This document shows positions 17,444 through 27,178 of a DNA stretch of 64,000 bases, in pieces. The translations under genes were made by a program, and so were the position numbers. The DNA comes from Zobellia nedashkovskayae. Its GTDB lineage: Bacteria; Bacteroidota; Bacteroidia; Flavobacteriales; Flavobacteriaceae. Position 1 is the stretch's first letter. Every line of letters begins with the position of its first letter. The DNA is taken from contig NZ_JADDXR010000002.1 in the NCBI RefSeq assembly GCF_015330125.1, positions 372,001 through 436,000 of the forward strand, in the 5' to 3' direction. The notes under the pieces are model-generated. The model had not been told where the DNA came from and made no database searches. It saw only the letters and a program-made list of their open reading frames with translations.

Positions 17444-17461
17444 TAACTAAATACACACATC

Positions 17462-18238
17462 ATGGGAAAGAAAACAAATTCCAAAAAAGAGCTATTCGCT
17501 CAAAAAAGCAAAGAAGAAATTATGAAGAACGGGCAATCTGGCGTACACAAGTACGGGGATAACTTTATTTGTGCCACAGACCGCTCGGGACATTCCACAC
17601 CGGGTGACCGATCTCCGCTTGAAATTTTAGTGGATGCCAGTGAGGGATTCATTCCCCTTTGGGCGCAATACCAAGTGCTACGTTGGACTTTTGACGAAAC
17701 TGCCTTGTATTATTATCAGAATGCAGAGGGTATAAAAACCTATGTTAGGGAATTATTGGGTGAGGCCTTACTGGGTTGGGGCGAGGCAGTACCCGTTCGT
17801 TTTAATGAGAATGCGGACAATTCAGATTTTCAGATACACGTTTCCCCATCCGATAATTGCAATGCCCACGGTTGCGTTTTGGCAAGTGCCTTTTTTCCCG
17901 ATAGCGGAAGACACCAATTGGTGATATATCCAAAAATGTTCGAGCAAAGCAAACAGGAACAACTGGAAACTATGATGCACGAATTGGGGCATATTTTTGG
18001 GCTTCGCCATTTTTTCGCCAAGATAAGCGAGCAGGCTTGGCCATCCGAAATTTTTGGGGAACACAAACCTTTTTCCATCATGAATTACGGTGCAAAAAGT
18101 GTGATGACCGAAGAAGATATCAGGGATTTGAAAAGACTCTATGAAATGGCTTGGAATAAATGCCTTGTTGATATTAATGGTACGCCTATACATTTAGTAA
18201 TGCCTTTTCATACCATCAACACTGCTATTGTGGTATAA
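17462..18238 (+). CDS. Metzincin-type zinc metalloprotease
   Basis: 258 residues, no signal peptide. The zinc motif HELGHIFGLRH (His173, Glu174, His177, His183) matches HExxHxxGxxH of metzincins. Met207 in SIMNYG is the Met-turn. Residues 75-150 look like the N-terminal strands of the matrixin/astacin fold (RFNENADNSDFQIHV). No propeptide with a cysteine switch is evident. It lies between the giant membrane protein and a secreted protein in the same direction. The lack of a Sec signal is shared with the other proteases of this island. Activity is likely; the substrate is unknown. Confidence 0.8.
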   Translation: MGKKTNSKKELFAQKSKEEIMKNGQSGVHKYGDNFICATDRSGHSTPGDRSPLEILVDASEGFIPLWAQYQVLRWTFDETALYYYQNAEGIKTYVRELLGEALLGWGEAVPVRFNENADNSDFQIHVSPSDNCNAHGCVLASAFFPDSGRHQLVIYPKMFEQSKQEQLETMMHELGHIFGLRHFFAKISEQAWPSEIFGEHKPFSIMNYGAKSVMTEEDIRDLKRLYEMAWNKCLVDINGTPIHLVMPFHTINTAIVV

Positions 18239-18268
18239 CAATTCAAACTTCATACTAAAAGAACCATT

Positions 18269-19597
18269 ATGAGAAAAGTAATTCCATTCGTATGGTTTCT
18301 GTGCTTCTGTTATTTTTCAATGGAGGCACAGGAAACCATTACGTTCAAAGCCGATTTAGTAAAAAAAGAATTAGAACATGTAGCCACAGACGACCTGAAA
18401 GCGAACCAATTTTATGATTTGAAATTATTAGGTGTCAACACTGCTTTTGTTGCGGTTGTGGTTACAACTACAGATTACAGTTTAACCTCTAGCACACCGG
18501 GTCTTCTAAAATCGCTTTTACTTAAAATTCCAGATTCGGGTATTTTAGGTTTTATATCTCAGGAGAGCGATGCCCCAAAATATGGTCTCATCTATGCCCA
18601 ATCTATGGAGCATGTTAAAAAACTCGATTCACTTACTGAACGTGCCAATGCTCTTTATGAAGTCTCCAATGACAATGCCGAATTTAGAACATTGGACATG
18701 GTGAAAGGCATTCAAAAGAAGGCCCAACTTCATTTACGAGAACTCAACCAAGTTTTCAATACAACTGCAGATATACTGCAGCCAAAAAAGGTAGATTATG
18801 ATGTACTGAGAAGCAATGTGGCCCAATCGTATCATTACATTCAAAGTGCTAAACACTATTATAAAACCCTTCTCGAGAACTCTGACCTGAGTATAGATTC
18901 TAGTGTAGCCAATGAATTGATTTTATATTCTTCAAATTTGGAGGTTCTGAGCGAAGCTATAGATTTGGAAACCAGTTTAAGGTATTTTGATTTTCTTGTG
19001 GGTGCTACGGAGATGAAGAACTACGAGCAATTTCCAGAACTGCTAAAGGCATCTAAAGACGTTATGGAAGCAAAAATAACGCTGATCAATACGTTTACAA
19101 ACGATACTATTTTTACTAAAAAAATCGACTTTTTTACAAAGAAAGGTGGTTTTAAGTTCGATTTCTCAACGGGATTCTTCTATAACAACCTCAACGAAAA
19201 GTCGTACTATTTGGAAAGTCAGGATGATGGACGAAACCGAATACTTGAAGAAAACGGAAGTAATTTTGATATAGCCATCGGTGCATTGGCACATTTAAGT
19301 TATCAATTTAAAGCGGGCCTGCGAGGCGGATTAAATGCCGGAGCAGCGGTATCGCCTCTAGACGGGATTACCCGATATCTGTTCGGGGCTGGAGTATTGA
19401 TTGGCAGAGAGCAGCTCATAGGAATAAACGCCGGAGCTTCATTAGCGCGACTAGATGTACTCTCAAATAGCGTGGAAAGTGAAAATGGAAATTTGTACGT
19501 CCCCGCAGAAATCACCTCAGTCCCCACCTATAAAAAATCGAAATGGGGCATCTATGTTGGGCTCACCTACAACCTCACCAGAGAGCGAAAAAAATAA
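18269..19597 (+). CDS. Secreted or outer-membrane protein of unknown function
   Basis: 442 residues with a signal peptide ending near MEAQE. The middle (about 120-260) is helical. The last 150 residues have Gly- and aromatic-rich alternating strands (FKFDFSTGFFYNN, GGLNAGAAVSPLDG, KWGIYVGLTYNLT) as in small outer-membrane barrels. It follows the metzincin gene by 30 bp and is the only protein of the peptidase island with a clear Sec signal apart from the sensor's membrane segments. Its 3' end is 3 bp from the convergent gene. No family recognised. Confidence 0.6.
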   Translation: MRKVIPFVWFLCFCYFSMEAQETITFKADLVKKELEHVATDDLKANQFYDLKLLGVNTAFVAVVVTTTDYSLTSSTPGLLKSLLLKIPDSGILGFISQESDAPKYGLIYAQSMEHVKKLDSLTERANALYEVSNDNAEFRTLDMVKGIQKKAQLHLRELNQVFNTTADILQPKKVDYDVLRSNVAQSYHYIQSAKHYYKTLLENSDLSIDSSVANELILYSSNLEVLSEAIDLETSLRYFDFLVGATEMKNYEQFPELLKASKDVMEAKITLINTFTNDTIFTKKIDFFTKKGGFKFDFSTGFFYNNLNEKSYYLESQDDGRNRILEENGSNFDIAIGALAHLSYQFKAGLRGGLNAGAAVSPLDGITRYLFGAGVLIGREQLIGINAGASLARLDVLSNSVESENGNLYVPAEITSVPTYKKSKWGIYVGLTYNLTRERKK

Positions 19598-19600
19598 AAG

Positions 19601-20089
19601 CTACGTATCCAGCTCAGGATATAATTTTCTTGCTTTAGCAGCTATACCCTGCAATTCGCCTGAAGACATTTCCATTTCCAGACCTCTATTTTCCATTGAC
19701 TTATTTTGACCGCCTTCCGCTTGCATTATCATTGCACCAAGAACAAGGCCCTTATTATGTTCCGCTACTTTCTCGTCTTTCATTTTTTCCTTTTGTTCCT
19801 CTACTTCTTTCTTTTCCGTTTCCGCTTTTTCAGCGCGTTTCCTGTTCACTTCTTTTCCAAATAGAAACCCTACTGCCGCAAATACAATGGCCTCTACACC
19901 CGAGAACAAATAGATTAAGCGGCTCCAACTAGGGTCGCCGCTATCAACTTTTCCAATTAAAAAATAGATAAAAATGCCGTAGGCTATAAGAACGGCAAGT
20001 GCAATCATATTTTCAAAAGTGAACCAACCTTTAGGATTGGTAGATGGTTCAGGAAAGCTACCTGTAGTTACTTTAGTTTTATCTGGCAT
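19601..20089 (-). CDS. Small membrane protein with cytoplasmic coiled coil
   Basis: 162 residues with two membrane segments (about 24-45 and 55-80), followed by a strongly charged Lys/Glu-rich coiled coil (about 82-115) and a short tail. It is the last gene of the leftward operon starting at 26488, 13 bp after the dipeptidase gene. It might be a membrane tether or holin-like partner for the soluble hydrolases of this operon, but the sequence alone does not decide this. Confidence 0.55.
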   Translation of the reverse strand: MPDKTKVTTGSFPEPSTNPKGWFTFENMIALAVLIAYGIFIYFLIGKVDSGDPSWSRLIYLFSGVEAIVFAAVGFLFGKEVNRKRAEKAETEKKEVEEQKEKMKDEKVAEHNKGLVLGAMIMQAEGGQNKSMENRGLEMEMSSGELQGIAAKARKLYPELDT

Positions 20090-20102
20090 AATGAGTTCTA
20101 TT

Positions 20103-21890
20103 TTAAACCAATTCGGCTTCCGTGCTTGTCTCCCCTTTTTTGGGCTCAGATAAACCCTCTAAAAAACCACGTCTATCTAAAAATTCACGCCCGTTTTCAT
20201 AGAGTATGCCTACTACAACTTCATTTAACTCTTTCTTTTTCTTAGTAAAATCGAACAAATCTTTGGCTCCCCCATTCACCTTCTGATATTTCTTGGCAGC
20301 AACGGGCAACCATTTCATCAAGCATGCTTTTAAATTTTTGAATTGGCGGCTATCACTACATATATTGGACGGCTCAATAAAAGCATCAAAGTCACTACCT
20401 ATACAGATAAATTTTTCCGGTGCATCCTGAAATTTGGATTTTAAACCAATCACCGCCATAATGTGAATGATATTAAAACAAAAATTTAACGGATGTACTT
20501 CTTTCTTGGAAGGCTCTAACCATGACTCTTCCGCTTGTATTTCCTCTACACTGGCATAGTCTATTGATTTAATACTCGTGTATGGGAAGTAATGGATAAA
20601 ATCTGGTGTGGTTATAAACTCGCACACATCTTCTTGAAGTTTAGATTTTGTGCTGTACCCCAATATATCCACATCTAGCCCCACTCCAATAAGTCCGTTG
20701 CTATTGGCAATTTCAATAATATCTTCATCCATTAAGTTAATGGTTCCGGGATGAAAACTGAATTCCGTGTTGGCATCAGCACCCCAATATCCTGCTACTT
20801 TGGGTTTTGTGTAGAGCTTCACGGTCTTTATTCCTTGATCCACGTGATTCGCACATTTTTCAATTTCAAGATTGTGCTTCCAATCACTTATGGAATACCC
20901 TGTTACACCAACGTGAGAAGCAATCAAGGGAATTTTACCAAAACCTTCTTTCTCTCGTAAGGCGTATAAATCTTCCCTGGACTTCAGGCTTAAATGCTTG
21001 ATGTCTATCAATACGCCTGCATCATCCTTTTTCTTGGTAGGCGCTTCTAATTTATAGGCTGTTCTAACAACTTCTTCCCCTAATTCACTTAATCCATTCC
21101 CAAAAGGATAAAAAGACGGATGCCTGAGGTTTTTCGTTCCATAAGCATGTGTCGCCAAATGTTGCTCCGGTATATGCGTTAAGTGGGTAAGCGTTAGGTA
21201 TAATACATCTAGCCCATAATCCCGGAAAGCTTTATACAACTTTTTAAGTACCTCCTGTGGTTTTCTATTGTCTTCGGAAATGGCAAAATTAGGATCAAAA
21301 AACGGGTCTTTTTCCAATCCCTCAAAACTATCATAATCAAGGGCATTCCCTATTTTTTTCATACAAAGATTATGTCCACCTTCAATAGCGAACACCAAAT
21401 TTGGCAACGCTTTTGACACGGCTTCTCTAGTATTTTTAGAAGGCCTGGCAATAAGATTTAAACTTCCTTTTGTGTGTGGCTCCCTATTTTCTAAATTTCT
21501 GTTTTTTAGATATAATGCCACCTCTTTCAGATACAAATTTAGATATGAAACCTCCCCTTCTTTAATCGCATCAAAATAGGCATCATCTAACGGTTTTTTG
21601 AGGTAACTTTTTAATACATCGGCTAGAAACCCTTTACTGGAAGCCATCCCAAATTCTATAGCGGCAATAGCGGCTATGCCGTACCTTACAGGAGCCTCAT
21701 TCAGGTAATCAATACAACATTGACTTTCAAGCCTGCGAAGTACATTCTCATCTGTATAATCTTTAAAAGCTTTGGTCATACTTATGGGCATGGTGGCTGC
21801 ATTCGCTTTTTTTGAATGCGACTCTTTTGGCTTTGGTGCCAAGTGGTTTTTTGCCATGGGATGAAAATGAAGGTCAAAATAATTATCCAT
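20103..21890 (-). CDS. M19-like membrane dipeptidase family protein (amidohydrolase fold)
   Basis: 595 residues, no signal peptide. Features of the M19 (renal dipeptidase) metal site are visible: DLHFHP at the start in place of the usual HxD, an EGGHN motif near 177, HLTH and DIKHLS strands, IASHVG, GVGLDVD, and GSDFDAF near residue 497, equivalent to the family's GSDFDG. It is much longer than usual M19 enzymes (about 350-400 residues), with insertions in the middle. M19 enzymes cleave dipeptides, often with D-residues. It sits in one operon with two proteases and a peptidoglycan amidase, so peptide or cell-wall fragment breakdown is plausible. Confidence 0.65.
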   Translation of the reverse strand: MDNYFDLHFHPMAKNHLAPKPKESHSKKANAATMPISMTKAFKDYTDENVLRRLESQCCIDYLNEAPVRYGIAAIAAIEFGMASSKGFLADVLKSYLKKPLDDAYFDAIKEGEVSYLNLYLKEVALYLKNRNLENREPHTKGSLNLIARPSKNTREAVSKALPNLVFAIEGGHNLCMKKIGNALDYDSFEGLEKDPFFDPNFAISEDNRKPQEVLKKLYKAFRDYGLDVLYLTLTHLTHIPEQHLATHAYGTKNLRHPSFYPFGNGLSELGEEVVRTAYKLEAPTKKKDDAGVLIDIKHLSLKSREDLYALREKEGFGKIPLIASHVGVTGYSISDWKHNLEIEKCANHVDQGIKTVKLYTKPKVAGYWGADANTEFSFHPGTINLMDEDIIEIANSNGLIGVGLDVDILGYSTKSKLQEDVCEFITTPDFIHYFPYTSIKSIDYASVEEIQAEESWLEPSKKEVHPLNFCFNIIHIMAVIGLKSKFQDAPEKFICIGSDFDAFIEPSNICSDSRQFKNLKACLMKWLPVAAKKYQKVNGGAKDLFDFTKKKKELNEVVVGILYENGREFLDRRGFLEGLSEPKKGETSTEAELV

Positions 21891-21901
21891 GATTTTTGCT
21901 T

Positions 21902-24646
21902 TTAATTGAAACTTTCAAAATATACTTTTAGTAATCTTTCCGTTTGGTCTTCATCAAACTGACCATAACTTTCAAACACCTTGTTTACCGGTCTTCCCGT
22001 CATTGCGGCCACACTTATCCGTGCTCGTTCTGTTAAGGCTTCTCCAACTTGTTCGCTTTCAAAACCAGGCGTTAATTTTCTACGTGCGGTGTTCCATAAA
22101 AAATGCACGATTTCACGAACGCCCAAGTCCCATTCTTTGCGGCTCTCCTTACCTGCATAAGCATTCTTCAACCCTTTAATTTCATCGGAGGTTACTTCTT
22201 TTGCCAACAAAGCCGTCAGGTCTAAAATACCCGCACCAAATCTCTTTTGGTCCCATTCTCTATTATCCACTACATTCTGGGCAGATTCTTTTAAATGCTT
22301 CCGAAACAACTCAACAATTTGCCACGGTTTCTCTATGAATTTGTTCAAATTTTTAAGGTTTTTAGCTTTCCATAAAGCCGCAGCAGAAGCCACGTGTGGC
22401 GTTGCATAGCTCGTACCCGAACCAAATACCATTATGTCTTCTTGCTTTTTGTTCTTGAACGGCACATACACATCTTCGCCGGGTGCCGTTATATCTACCG
22501 CTGGGCCGTACGATGTATACCGCCAAGGTTCGTTATTTGGATTGGATGCAGCTACGGCAATAGTACCCGGATACACTGCTGGAGCAATTACGGATTCTAC
22601 CATATTACCTGCCGCACATACCCAAATAACCCCTCGTTCATAGGCCGTTTTGGCAATACTATAAATCATAGGACGCGGATAACTACCCATGCACATAAAA
22701 ACAACATCTGCATTGGCGTTGATTGCCTGAGAAACGGCATTGAACAAATTGCGCCCTCTACCGATTAAAATCACGGATTTTGAAATCCGATACGGAATTA
22801 CCTTTACCAATGATTCTTCTTCCGCAACGGCAACCCCTTGATTCCCGTCATTTTCAATTCTGCCGTTAGCCCTGTTCCCCATAATTATACTTGCGGTACG
22901 GGTGCCGTGACCGGGTTGTTTTAAAATGCCCATGCTCATTTCATCCCTAGCATCTTCCCCATCTATAAAATCTTCATCCTGCAGTAAGTTGTAGCCTCCC
23001 AAAACCTTGGAATGGTCCGTATAGCCCGTATCTAATTGTATCAGTCGTATTTTATCGGCATTTGCTTTTAAACTGTCATATGCTTTAACATCCTTCAGAT
23101 TGTTTGCGTTGGTCGCATTTAGATTCCACTTTCTATATTCGCCACTCTGCCCTTTTGGAATAAATTCCTTTACCAAACTGGCATTCGCCCAACGGATTTT
23201 AAAATCACCTTCACTCTTGTCCCAATCTGCCGTGCCGTCATCTAGTGATTCTAAACTTTCATTACCGGACCATCGCCCATAATGCCCGGGTTTGATATCC
23301 GTAGACATTTCCAAATCGGGCGTGCAGGTATCTATTTGTGGCAACCCTTCCAGTTCTGCCGCCACTTCCCATGGGGTTTTATCGGATTGTACATGTATGT
23401 AATAAAAAAGCCTGTGGGCCTGTTCTGTAGACATCGGGTATAAAGGCTCACTAAGCACCAGACCGGAAACCAAACTGGCTGCGTTTTGCTTCCAGTCGTT
23501 CTGCATTTCTTTGACTCCGGATAATTGTATCTCAAAATAAAGGGTCTGATTGGTTGTACTTTCGGAATGGTTCATAGCATACTGTGTTGATGGTGTAGTT
23601 CTATTTTCGGTATGAACAGGAGTTGAACTCACATTTGTATCTAAAACACTGACCAAAGACGACTTGTATTTTTCCATTGCTTTGCTAACAGGCATTTTTG
23701 CTATCATATTCAGGATACTACTCACACGAATACCTTCGTTCCCCATCCAGTCTATCATATTATATGGGTCTCCGGGTTGTACTACGGACCCGTCTTTTCT
23801 CAGCCATTGTCCGTGTCTGTTTTTTCTGGGTACGGCACTGTGGTGTAGCGCTACTACTTCACCCGTACCCAAACCGAGAACCATACTTCCCGATGAACCG
23901 GGAAGCGTATCCGATTCATAGATTAGAAAGTCATCTTTAAGCACCAGCATGCGAATGTCTTTCATTACAATTTTCTTGTAATCCCCTTTTGGGTGTTGCA
24001 CAATGGCACAGTTCTCCCCATCTATAATCTTACCCAATTTTTTATCCAATCGGGCAACGGGAAAATTACTGATCGGTGTTCCTTCATTGGAAACTTTCTC
24101 CACCGCGACAATGGTAAAATCTAGACCGCTATACGGGTCACCAGCATCTTTTTTATAATGGGATGTCACAAAAAACTCTTGTGGCACCAAGTTGAAACTT
24201 TCAGACTTATTAGGGTTTCCCATTTGATCCAATTCGTAGTTGAACTGAATGGTAGAATTTGCGGCCACTTCCGCAGTTCCCAATACATGGTTGTTGGTAA
24301 GAATCAGGTTTGGGCCTATCAAAAAACCGGTTCCATAACCTGTATTGCCCAACCTAGAATTAGTGGTTATTCTACCAACCGCTTGGGATAGCTCTACAAT
24401 GCGCTGAATAATACGGATATCCTGAAAATTGGCCTCTCCATTAATACGTTCCAATGCTTGCAATTCTGCCGTGCCTTCACGGGAAATCCGGTTGTACAAG
24501 CGCTCGGTATCAGTTTGTATTTCGGACAATTCTAGTTTTCCCTGTCTCACATGGGTAATATCCGTTTTTATTCGGTCTATATCACCCAAGACACTCGTAT
24601 AATTAGCGTATGCATTCTCGGCCAAATCCCTTAATTTATCATCCAT
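21902..24646 (-). CDS. Double protease: trypsin-like (S1) domain fused to subtilisin-like (S8) domain
   Basis: 914 residues, no signal peptide. Residues 1-90 are a helical, coiled-coil-like region. The S1 domain (about 92-320) has His120 in LTNNHVLG, Asp176 in GLDFTIV and Ser252 in PGSSGS. A linker region (about 365-450) contains a propeptide-like segment (FYYIHVQSDKTPWEVAAEL). The S8 domain (about 530-790) has Asp539 in IQLDTGYT, His580 in PGHGTRTAS, Asn681 in CAAGN and Ser746 in GSGTSYATP. Both catalytic triads look intact. A helical C-terminal domain closes the protein. Two serine-protease folds in one chain is rare. It is co-operonic with an amidase, a second trypsin-like protease and a dipeptidase. 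Confidence 0.85.
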   Translation of the reverse strand: MDDKLRDLAENAYANYTSVLGDIDRIKTDITHVRQGKLELSEIQTDTERLYNRISREGTAELQALERINGEANFQDIRIIQRIVELSQAVGRITTNSRLGNTGYGTGFLIGPNLILTNNHVLGTAEVAANSTIQFNYELDQMGNPNKSESFNLVPQEFFVTSHYKKDAGDPYSGLDFTIVAVEKVSNEGTPISNFPVARLDKKLGKIIDGENCAIVQHPKGDYKKIVMKDIRMLVLKDDFLIYESDTLPGSSGSMVLGLGTGEVVALHHSAVPRKNRHGQWLRKDGSVVQPGDPYNMIDWMGNEGIRVSSILNMIAKMPVSKAMEKYKSSLVSVLDTNVSSTPVHTENRTTPSTQYAMNHSESTTNQTLYFEIQLSGVKEMQNDWKQNAASLVSGLVLSEPLYPMSTEQAHRLFYYIHVQSDKTPWEVAAELEGLPQIDTCTPDLEMSTDIKPGHYGRWSGNESLESLDDGTADWDKSEGDFKIRWANASLVKEFIPKGQSGEYRKWNLNATNANNLKDVKAYDSLKANADKIRLIQLDTGYTDHSKVLGGYNLLQDEDFIDGEDARDEMSMGILKQPGHGTRTASIIMGNRANGRIENDGNQGVAVAEEESLVKVIPYRISKSVILIGRGRNLFNAVSQAINANADVVFMCMGSYPRPMIYSIAKTAYERGVIWVCAAGNMVESVIAPAVYPGTIAVAASNPNNEPWRYTSYGPAVDITAPGEDVYVPFKNKKQEDIMVFGSGTSYATPHVASAAALWKAKNLKNLNKFIEKPWQIVELFRKHLKESAQNVVDNREWDQKRFGAGILDLTALLAKEVTSDEIKGLKNAYAGKESRKEWDLGVREIVHFLWNTARRKLTPGFESEQVGEALTERARISVAAMTGRPVNKVFESYGQFDEDQTERLLKVYFESFN

Positions 24647-24674
24647 GATATACAGCGTTACAAATGGTTATTTT

Positions 24675-25691
24675 TTAATTTACAATCAACTCTAAATCCA
24701 GAGCATAATGGTCCAAATCCGCTTTGTTCAATTCATTGGGTGCTCCCATTGTTATAGCTTCCAGTTCTACATAATCCAATTCAAAATCTTGGTATTTGGT
24801 AAAAAGTCCGTTTAACATTTCTATGAACTCAGGTTGCGGAAAACAGTCCGTTTTATCCGTTCTTACATGGCAATGCGTCCACACACCAGGTGCCCCCGTC
24901 TGTGCTTCTTCACTCATAGAAAACCAAGAACTGGTATATTTAAAATCTCTAATGGGTACATCAAAAACCTTAGCTAGCGTGAGTAGCAACCGCTCACATT
25001 CTACGATTTGCTTTTCGGTATATTTCTGAAAATATTGATGTCCTCTCCACGGCGTATCCAACTGACAAACCTCAGATTCCGGCACAACTATTTTCTTGGA
25101 ATTACTCTGAAAGTAAAACTGACCGTCATTGCTTTTTTGAAGCGGACCTAAAGAACAAATCTCGATCCCTATTGATTTCTTGTTGAGTATACTATTGTTC
25201 TTCAATCTCGTTCCCAAGTGGTGTGCCCAGAACATTTCATTAAAAGCCCTGTAGGTCACCCCATCAAACATATCATCACCTTCTAACGATTTTCTACCAA
25301 TTACAAAAGACGTTCCCACTCTATTTAGGGTGCCCGGTTTATTGTCATTCTCCCACCAGCCAATGGTATAATCAGGTCTATGAAGGCCCGCGGTATGATG
25401 CAAGTAGATGGTATCTTTCTCCGTGTATTCGTGCATCCACTCATCATCTTCAAGTATATAATCTATAGTGCCCCAACTGAATTTATAGCCTGCCAACATT
25501 ATTTTTTTCCAACTATTATTGCCCACAATTCCATCTACATGAAGAAAATTAGCTCTTTGAAACTGGACCACCTTTTCATGTGTTTTTTCGTCAAAATTTG
25601 GTGAAATTTCCAAAGGATATCCTGACCTACACAAAAGGTTTTTTAAGAATGAAACGGAGGAATTAAAACTGCCTTTACGCAATGTTTTCAT
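24675..25691 (-). CDS. N-acetylmuramoyl-L-alanine amidase with peptidoglycan-binding domain
   Basis: 338 residues from the ATG at 25691 (attcaaaaaATG); a TTG 48 bases further upstream is a weaker start. Residues 13-65 match the peptidoglycan-binding type 1 domain (VVQFQRANFLHVDGIVG). From about 90 comes an Amidase_2 domain: HHTAG at 98-102, WAHHLGTR and THCHVRTDKTDCFP supply the zinc and catalytic positions. The amidase would cut the bond between muramic acid and the stem peptide. There is no signal peptide, unlike housekeeping amidases, so access to the wall would need lysis or a special exporter. It sits between two protease genes in one operon. Confidence 0.8.
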   Translation of the reverse strand: MKTLRKGSFNSSVSFLKNLLCRSGYPLEISPNFDEKTHEKVVQFQRANFLHVDGIVGNNSWKKIMLAGYKFSWGTIDYILEDDEWMHEYTEKDTIYLHHTAGLHRPDYTIGWWENDNKPGTLNRVGTSFVIGRKSLEGDDMFDGVTYRAFNEMFWAHHLGTRLKNNSILNKKSIGIEICSLGPLQKSNDGQFYFQSNSKKIVVPESEVCQLDTPWRGHQYFQKYTEKQIVECERLLLTLAKVFDVPIRDFKYTSSWFSMSEEAQTGAPGVWTHCHVRTDKTDCFPQPEFIEMLNGLFTKYQDFELDYVELEAITMGAPNELNKADLDHYALDLELIVN

Positions 25692-25732
25692 TTTTTGAAT
25701 TTTGGAGTTAGAAGCGTATTTTCTAAATGACC

Positions 25733-26488
25733 CTACCAATTGGCAACCCCATCTATAAATTCTTGATACAGGTCCGAAGACTTATTGGGGCAACCACCGT
25801 AATTGTGAATGCCCACGCCAATACATCTATTTCTCAACAGCGGGCTTCCACTTTGCCCGCCAAACGTATCTGCCTGATAAAAGAACCTACCATTTTCCTT
25901 TACCAGATTATCGGACATTTTATATTGAAACAATCCATTATCACGGTCCGCAGGATACCCGCAAATTTCAGCTATGTTCGGGTCTTCCATGGCAGGTGTA
26001 ATAAAACTACAATGACTCACCTCTTTACTGAGTTTAATAGCACCCATATCATATCTTGTAGAGGCATTATCTATCCATCCTCTAGTGGCCATAAGTTCCA
26101 CAGCCTCATACCTACCATACGGCTCTGCGAGTCCACTTTTACCGGGAATGGCAATGATGGAAGTCTTCCAACCTCCAGAAGATTTGTTGTAGACGCAATG
26201 TCCGGCCGTATATAAAATGTTTCCGGCCACCAGCCATCCAGAACCCACGTAATTCAAGCCATTACTGGCTTTCATGTACAGCTTACAAATAGCCATATAC
26301 GGCATTTGCTGAGTTGCTAATACTTTTTGGCGCTGATCAATTCCACAAACCGTTTCGTTCGTTAAATCTTCATTCCGCTCAATCCATGATTCGCTGGTTA
26401 TCTCTTTCTCATTTATTCCCTGGTTTTCTTCAACCGGTTTATGAAAAACAAGCTCTTTTTCTATTTCTGTTGTGATTACATCTCCCAT
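25733..26488 (-). CDS. Trypsin/V8-like serine protease
   Basis: 251 residues, no signal peptide. The S1 triad is visible: His97 in LYTAGHCVY, Asp147 in YDMGAIKL and Ser213 in GGQSGSP, the last being typical of V8-type glutamyl endopeptidases. An acidic, probably disordered N-terminal stretch of about 45 residues could be a propeptide. This is the first gene of the leftward hydrolase operon (gaps of 41, 28, 11 and 12 bp between genes), so its promoter lies in 26489-26700. Confidence 0.8.
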   Translation of the reverse strand: MGDVITTEIEKELVFHKPVEENQGINEKEITSESWIERNEDLTNETVCGIDQRQKVLATQQMPYMAICKLYMKASNGLNYVGSGWLVAGNILYTAGHCVYNKSSGGWKTSIIAIPGKSGLAEPYGRYEAVELMATRGWIDNASTRYDMGAIKLSKEVSHCSFITPAMEDPNIAEICGYPADRDNGLFQYKMSDNLVKENGRFFYQADTFGGQSGSPLLRNRCIGVGIHNYGGCPNKSSDLYQEFIDGVANW

Positions 26489-26585
26489 GTTTATAAATAG
26501 TATTGATAAAAGTTCAGTATGTTATGCTCACAGATAGGAGCATCAAAAAACATTCTATATTGATAACAGGGGGAATTCTCGGAAA

Positions 26586-26606
26586 TTCCGAATTAGCAAT
26601 TCGGAA
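26586..26606. promoter_or_regulatory. Palindrome upstream of the hydrolase operon
   Basis: ttccgaatt-agc-aattcggaa is a perfect 9-bp inverted repeat about 100 bp before the first gene of the leftward hydrolase operon. Without a T-run it is a better candidate operator than a terminator. The rest of 26489-26968 is AT-rich and shows no gene. taaatttg at 26834-26841 fits a Bacteroidota -7 box for rightward transcription. Confidence 0.4.
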
Positions 26607-26968
26607 TAAATGGATACATCTTATTAAAACAGCTATGTGATAATTGACTTTGATTTTAAATAATGAGATACAAATGACTACCTCACTTCTATCAAGCCAC
26701 ATTACTTATATAAATCTAACAATCAACTGTTTATATGGAGTTTGAAAATGTATACATGGTATGAATTTACGTACAAATGACAAATTCCACTTAAACTATT
26801 CAAGGTTTTCTGCGCATAAAGACGACCCCTAGCTAAATTTGTACCCCCAAAATCTACATTCTAAATCAGGTTGCAAATCTCCTTTTACTAGAGTAAAAGA
26901 AAAAACAGTACTTTAGAAATACAATTACGCTTACTTGTATAGGTGAAACTCACTTTTAAAAATTGAAT

Positions 26969-27154
26969 ATGAAACAAGCAATTCATTCCAAAATACTGCT
27001 TCTTGTTTTCTTACTATTGACTATTGGTTCCTTTGCACAGCAGCAAAAAGACACCCGGGCAAGTAATGTGCCTCAAAGTGCGAATGAAGTTTCGTTTACC
27101 TCTGTTCTCAATGCTCACTTAAACGCTGTTAGCACTAAAAACTTAGAGGCTTAA
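26969..27154 (+). pseudogene. Truncated secreted protein gene (SnoaL/NTF2-like start)
   Basis: From the ATG at 26969 the frame gives a good signal peptide (ending GSFAQQ) and about 35 more residues, including FTSVLNAHLNAVSTKNLEA, and then stops. That segment resembles the first helix of SnoaL-like NTF2-fold proteins, which normally run another 100 residues. The AraC gene begins 24 bases later, so the 3' part seems to have been deleted. It could also be a genuine short secreted peptide. Confidence 0.45.
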
Positions 27155-27178
27155 AAGCATCCCTATTACCCAAAAGAC

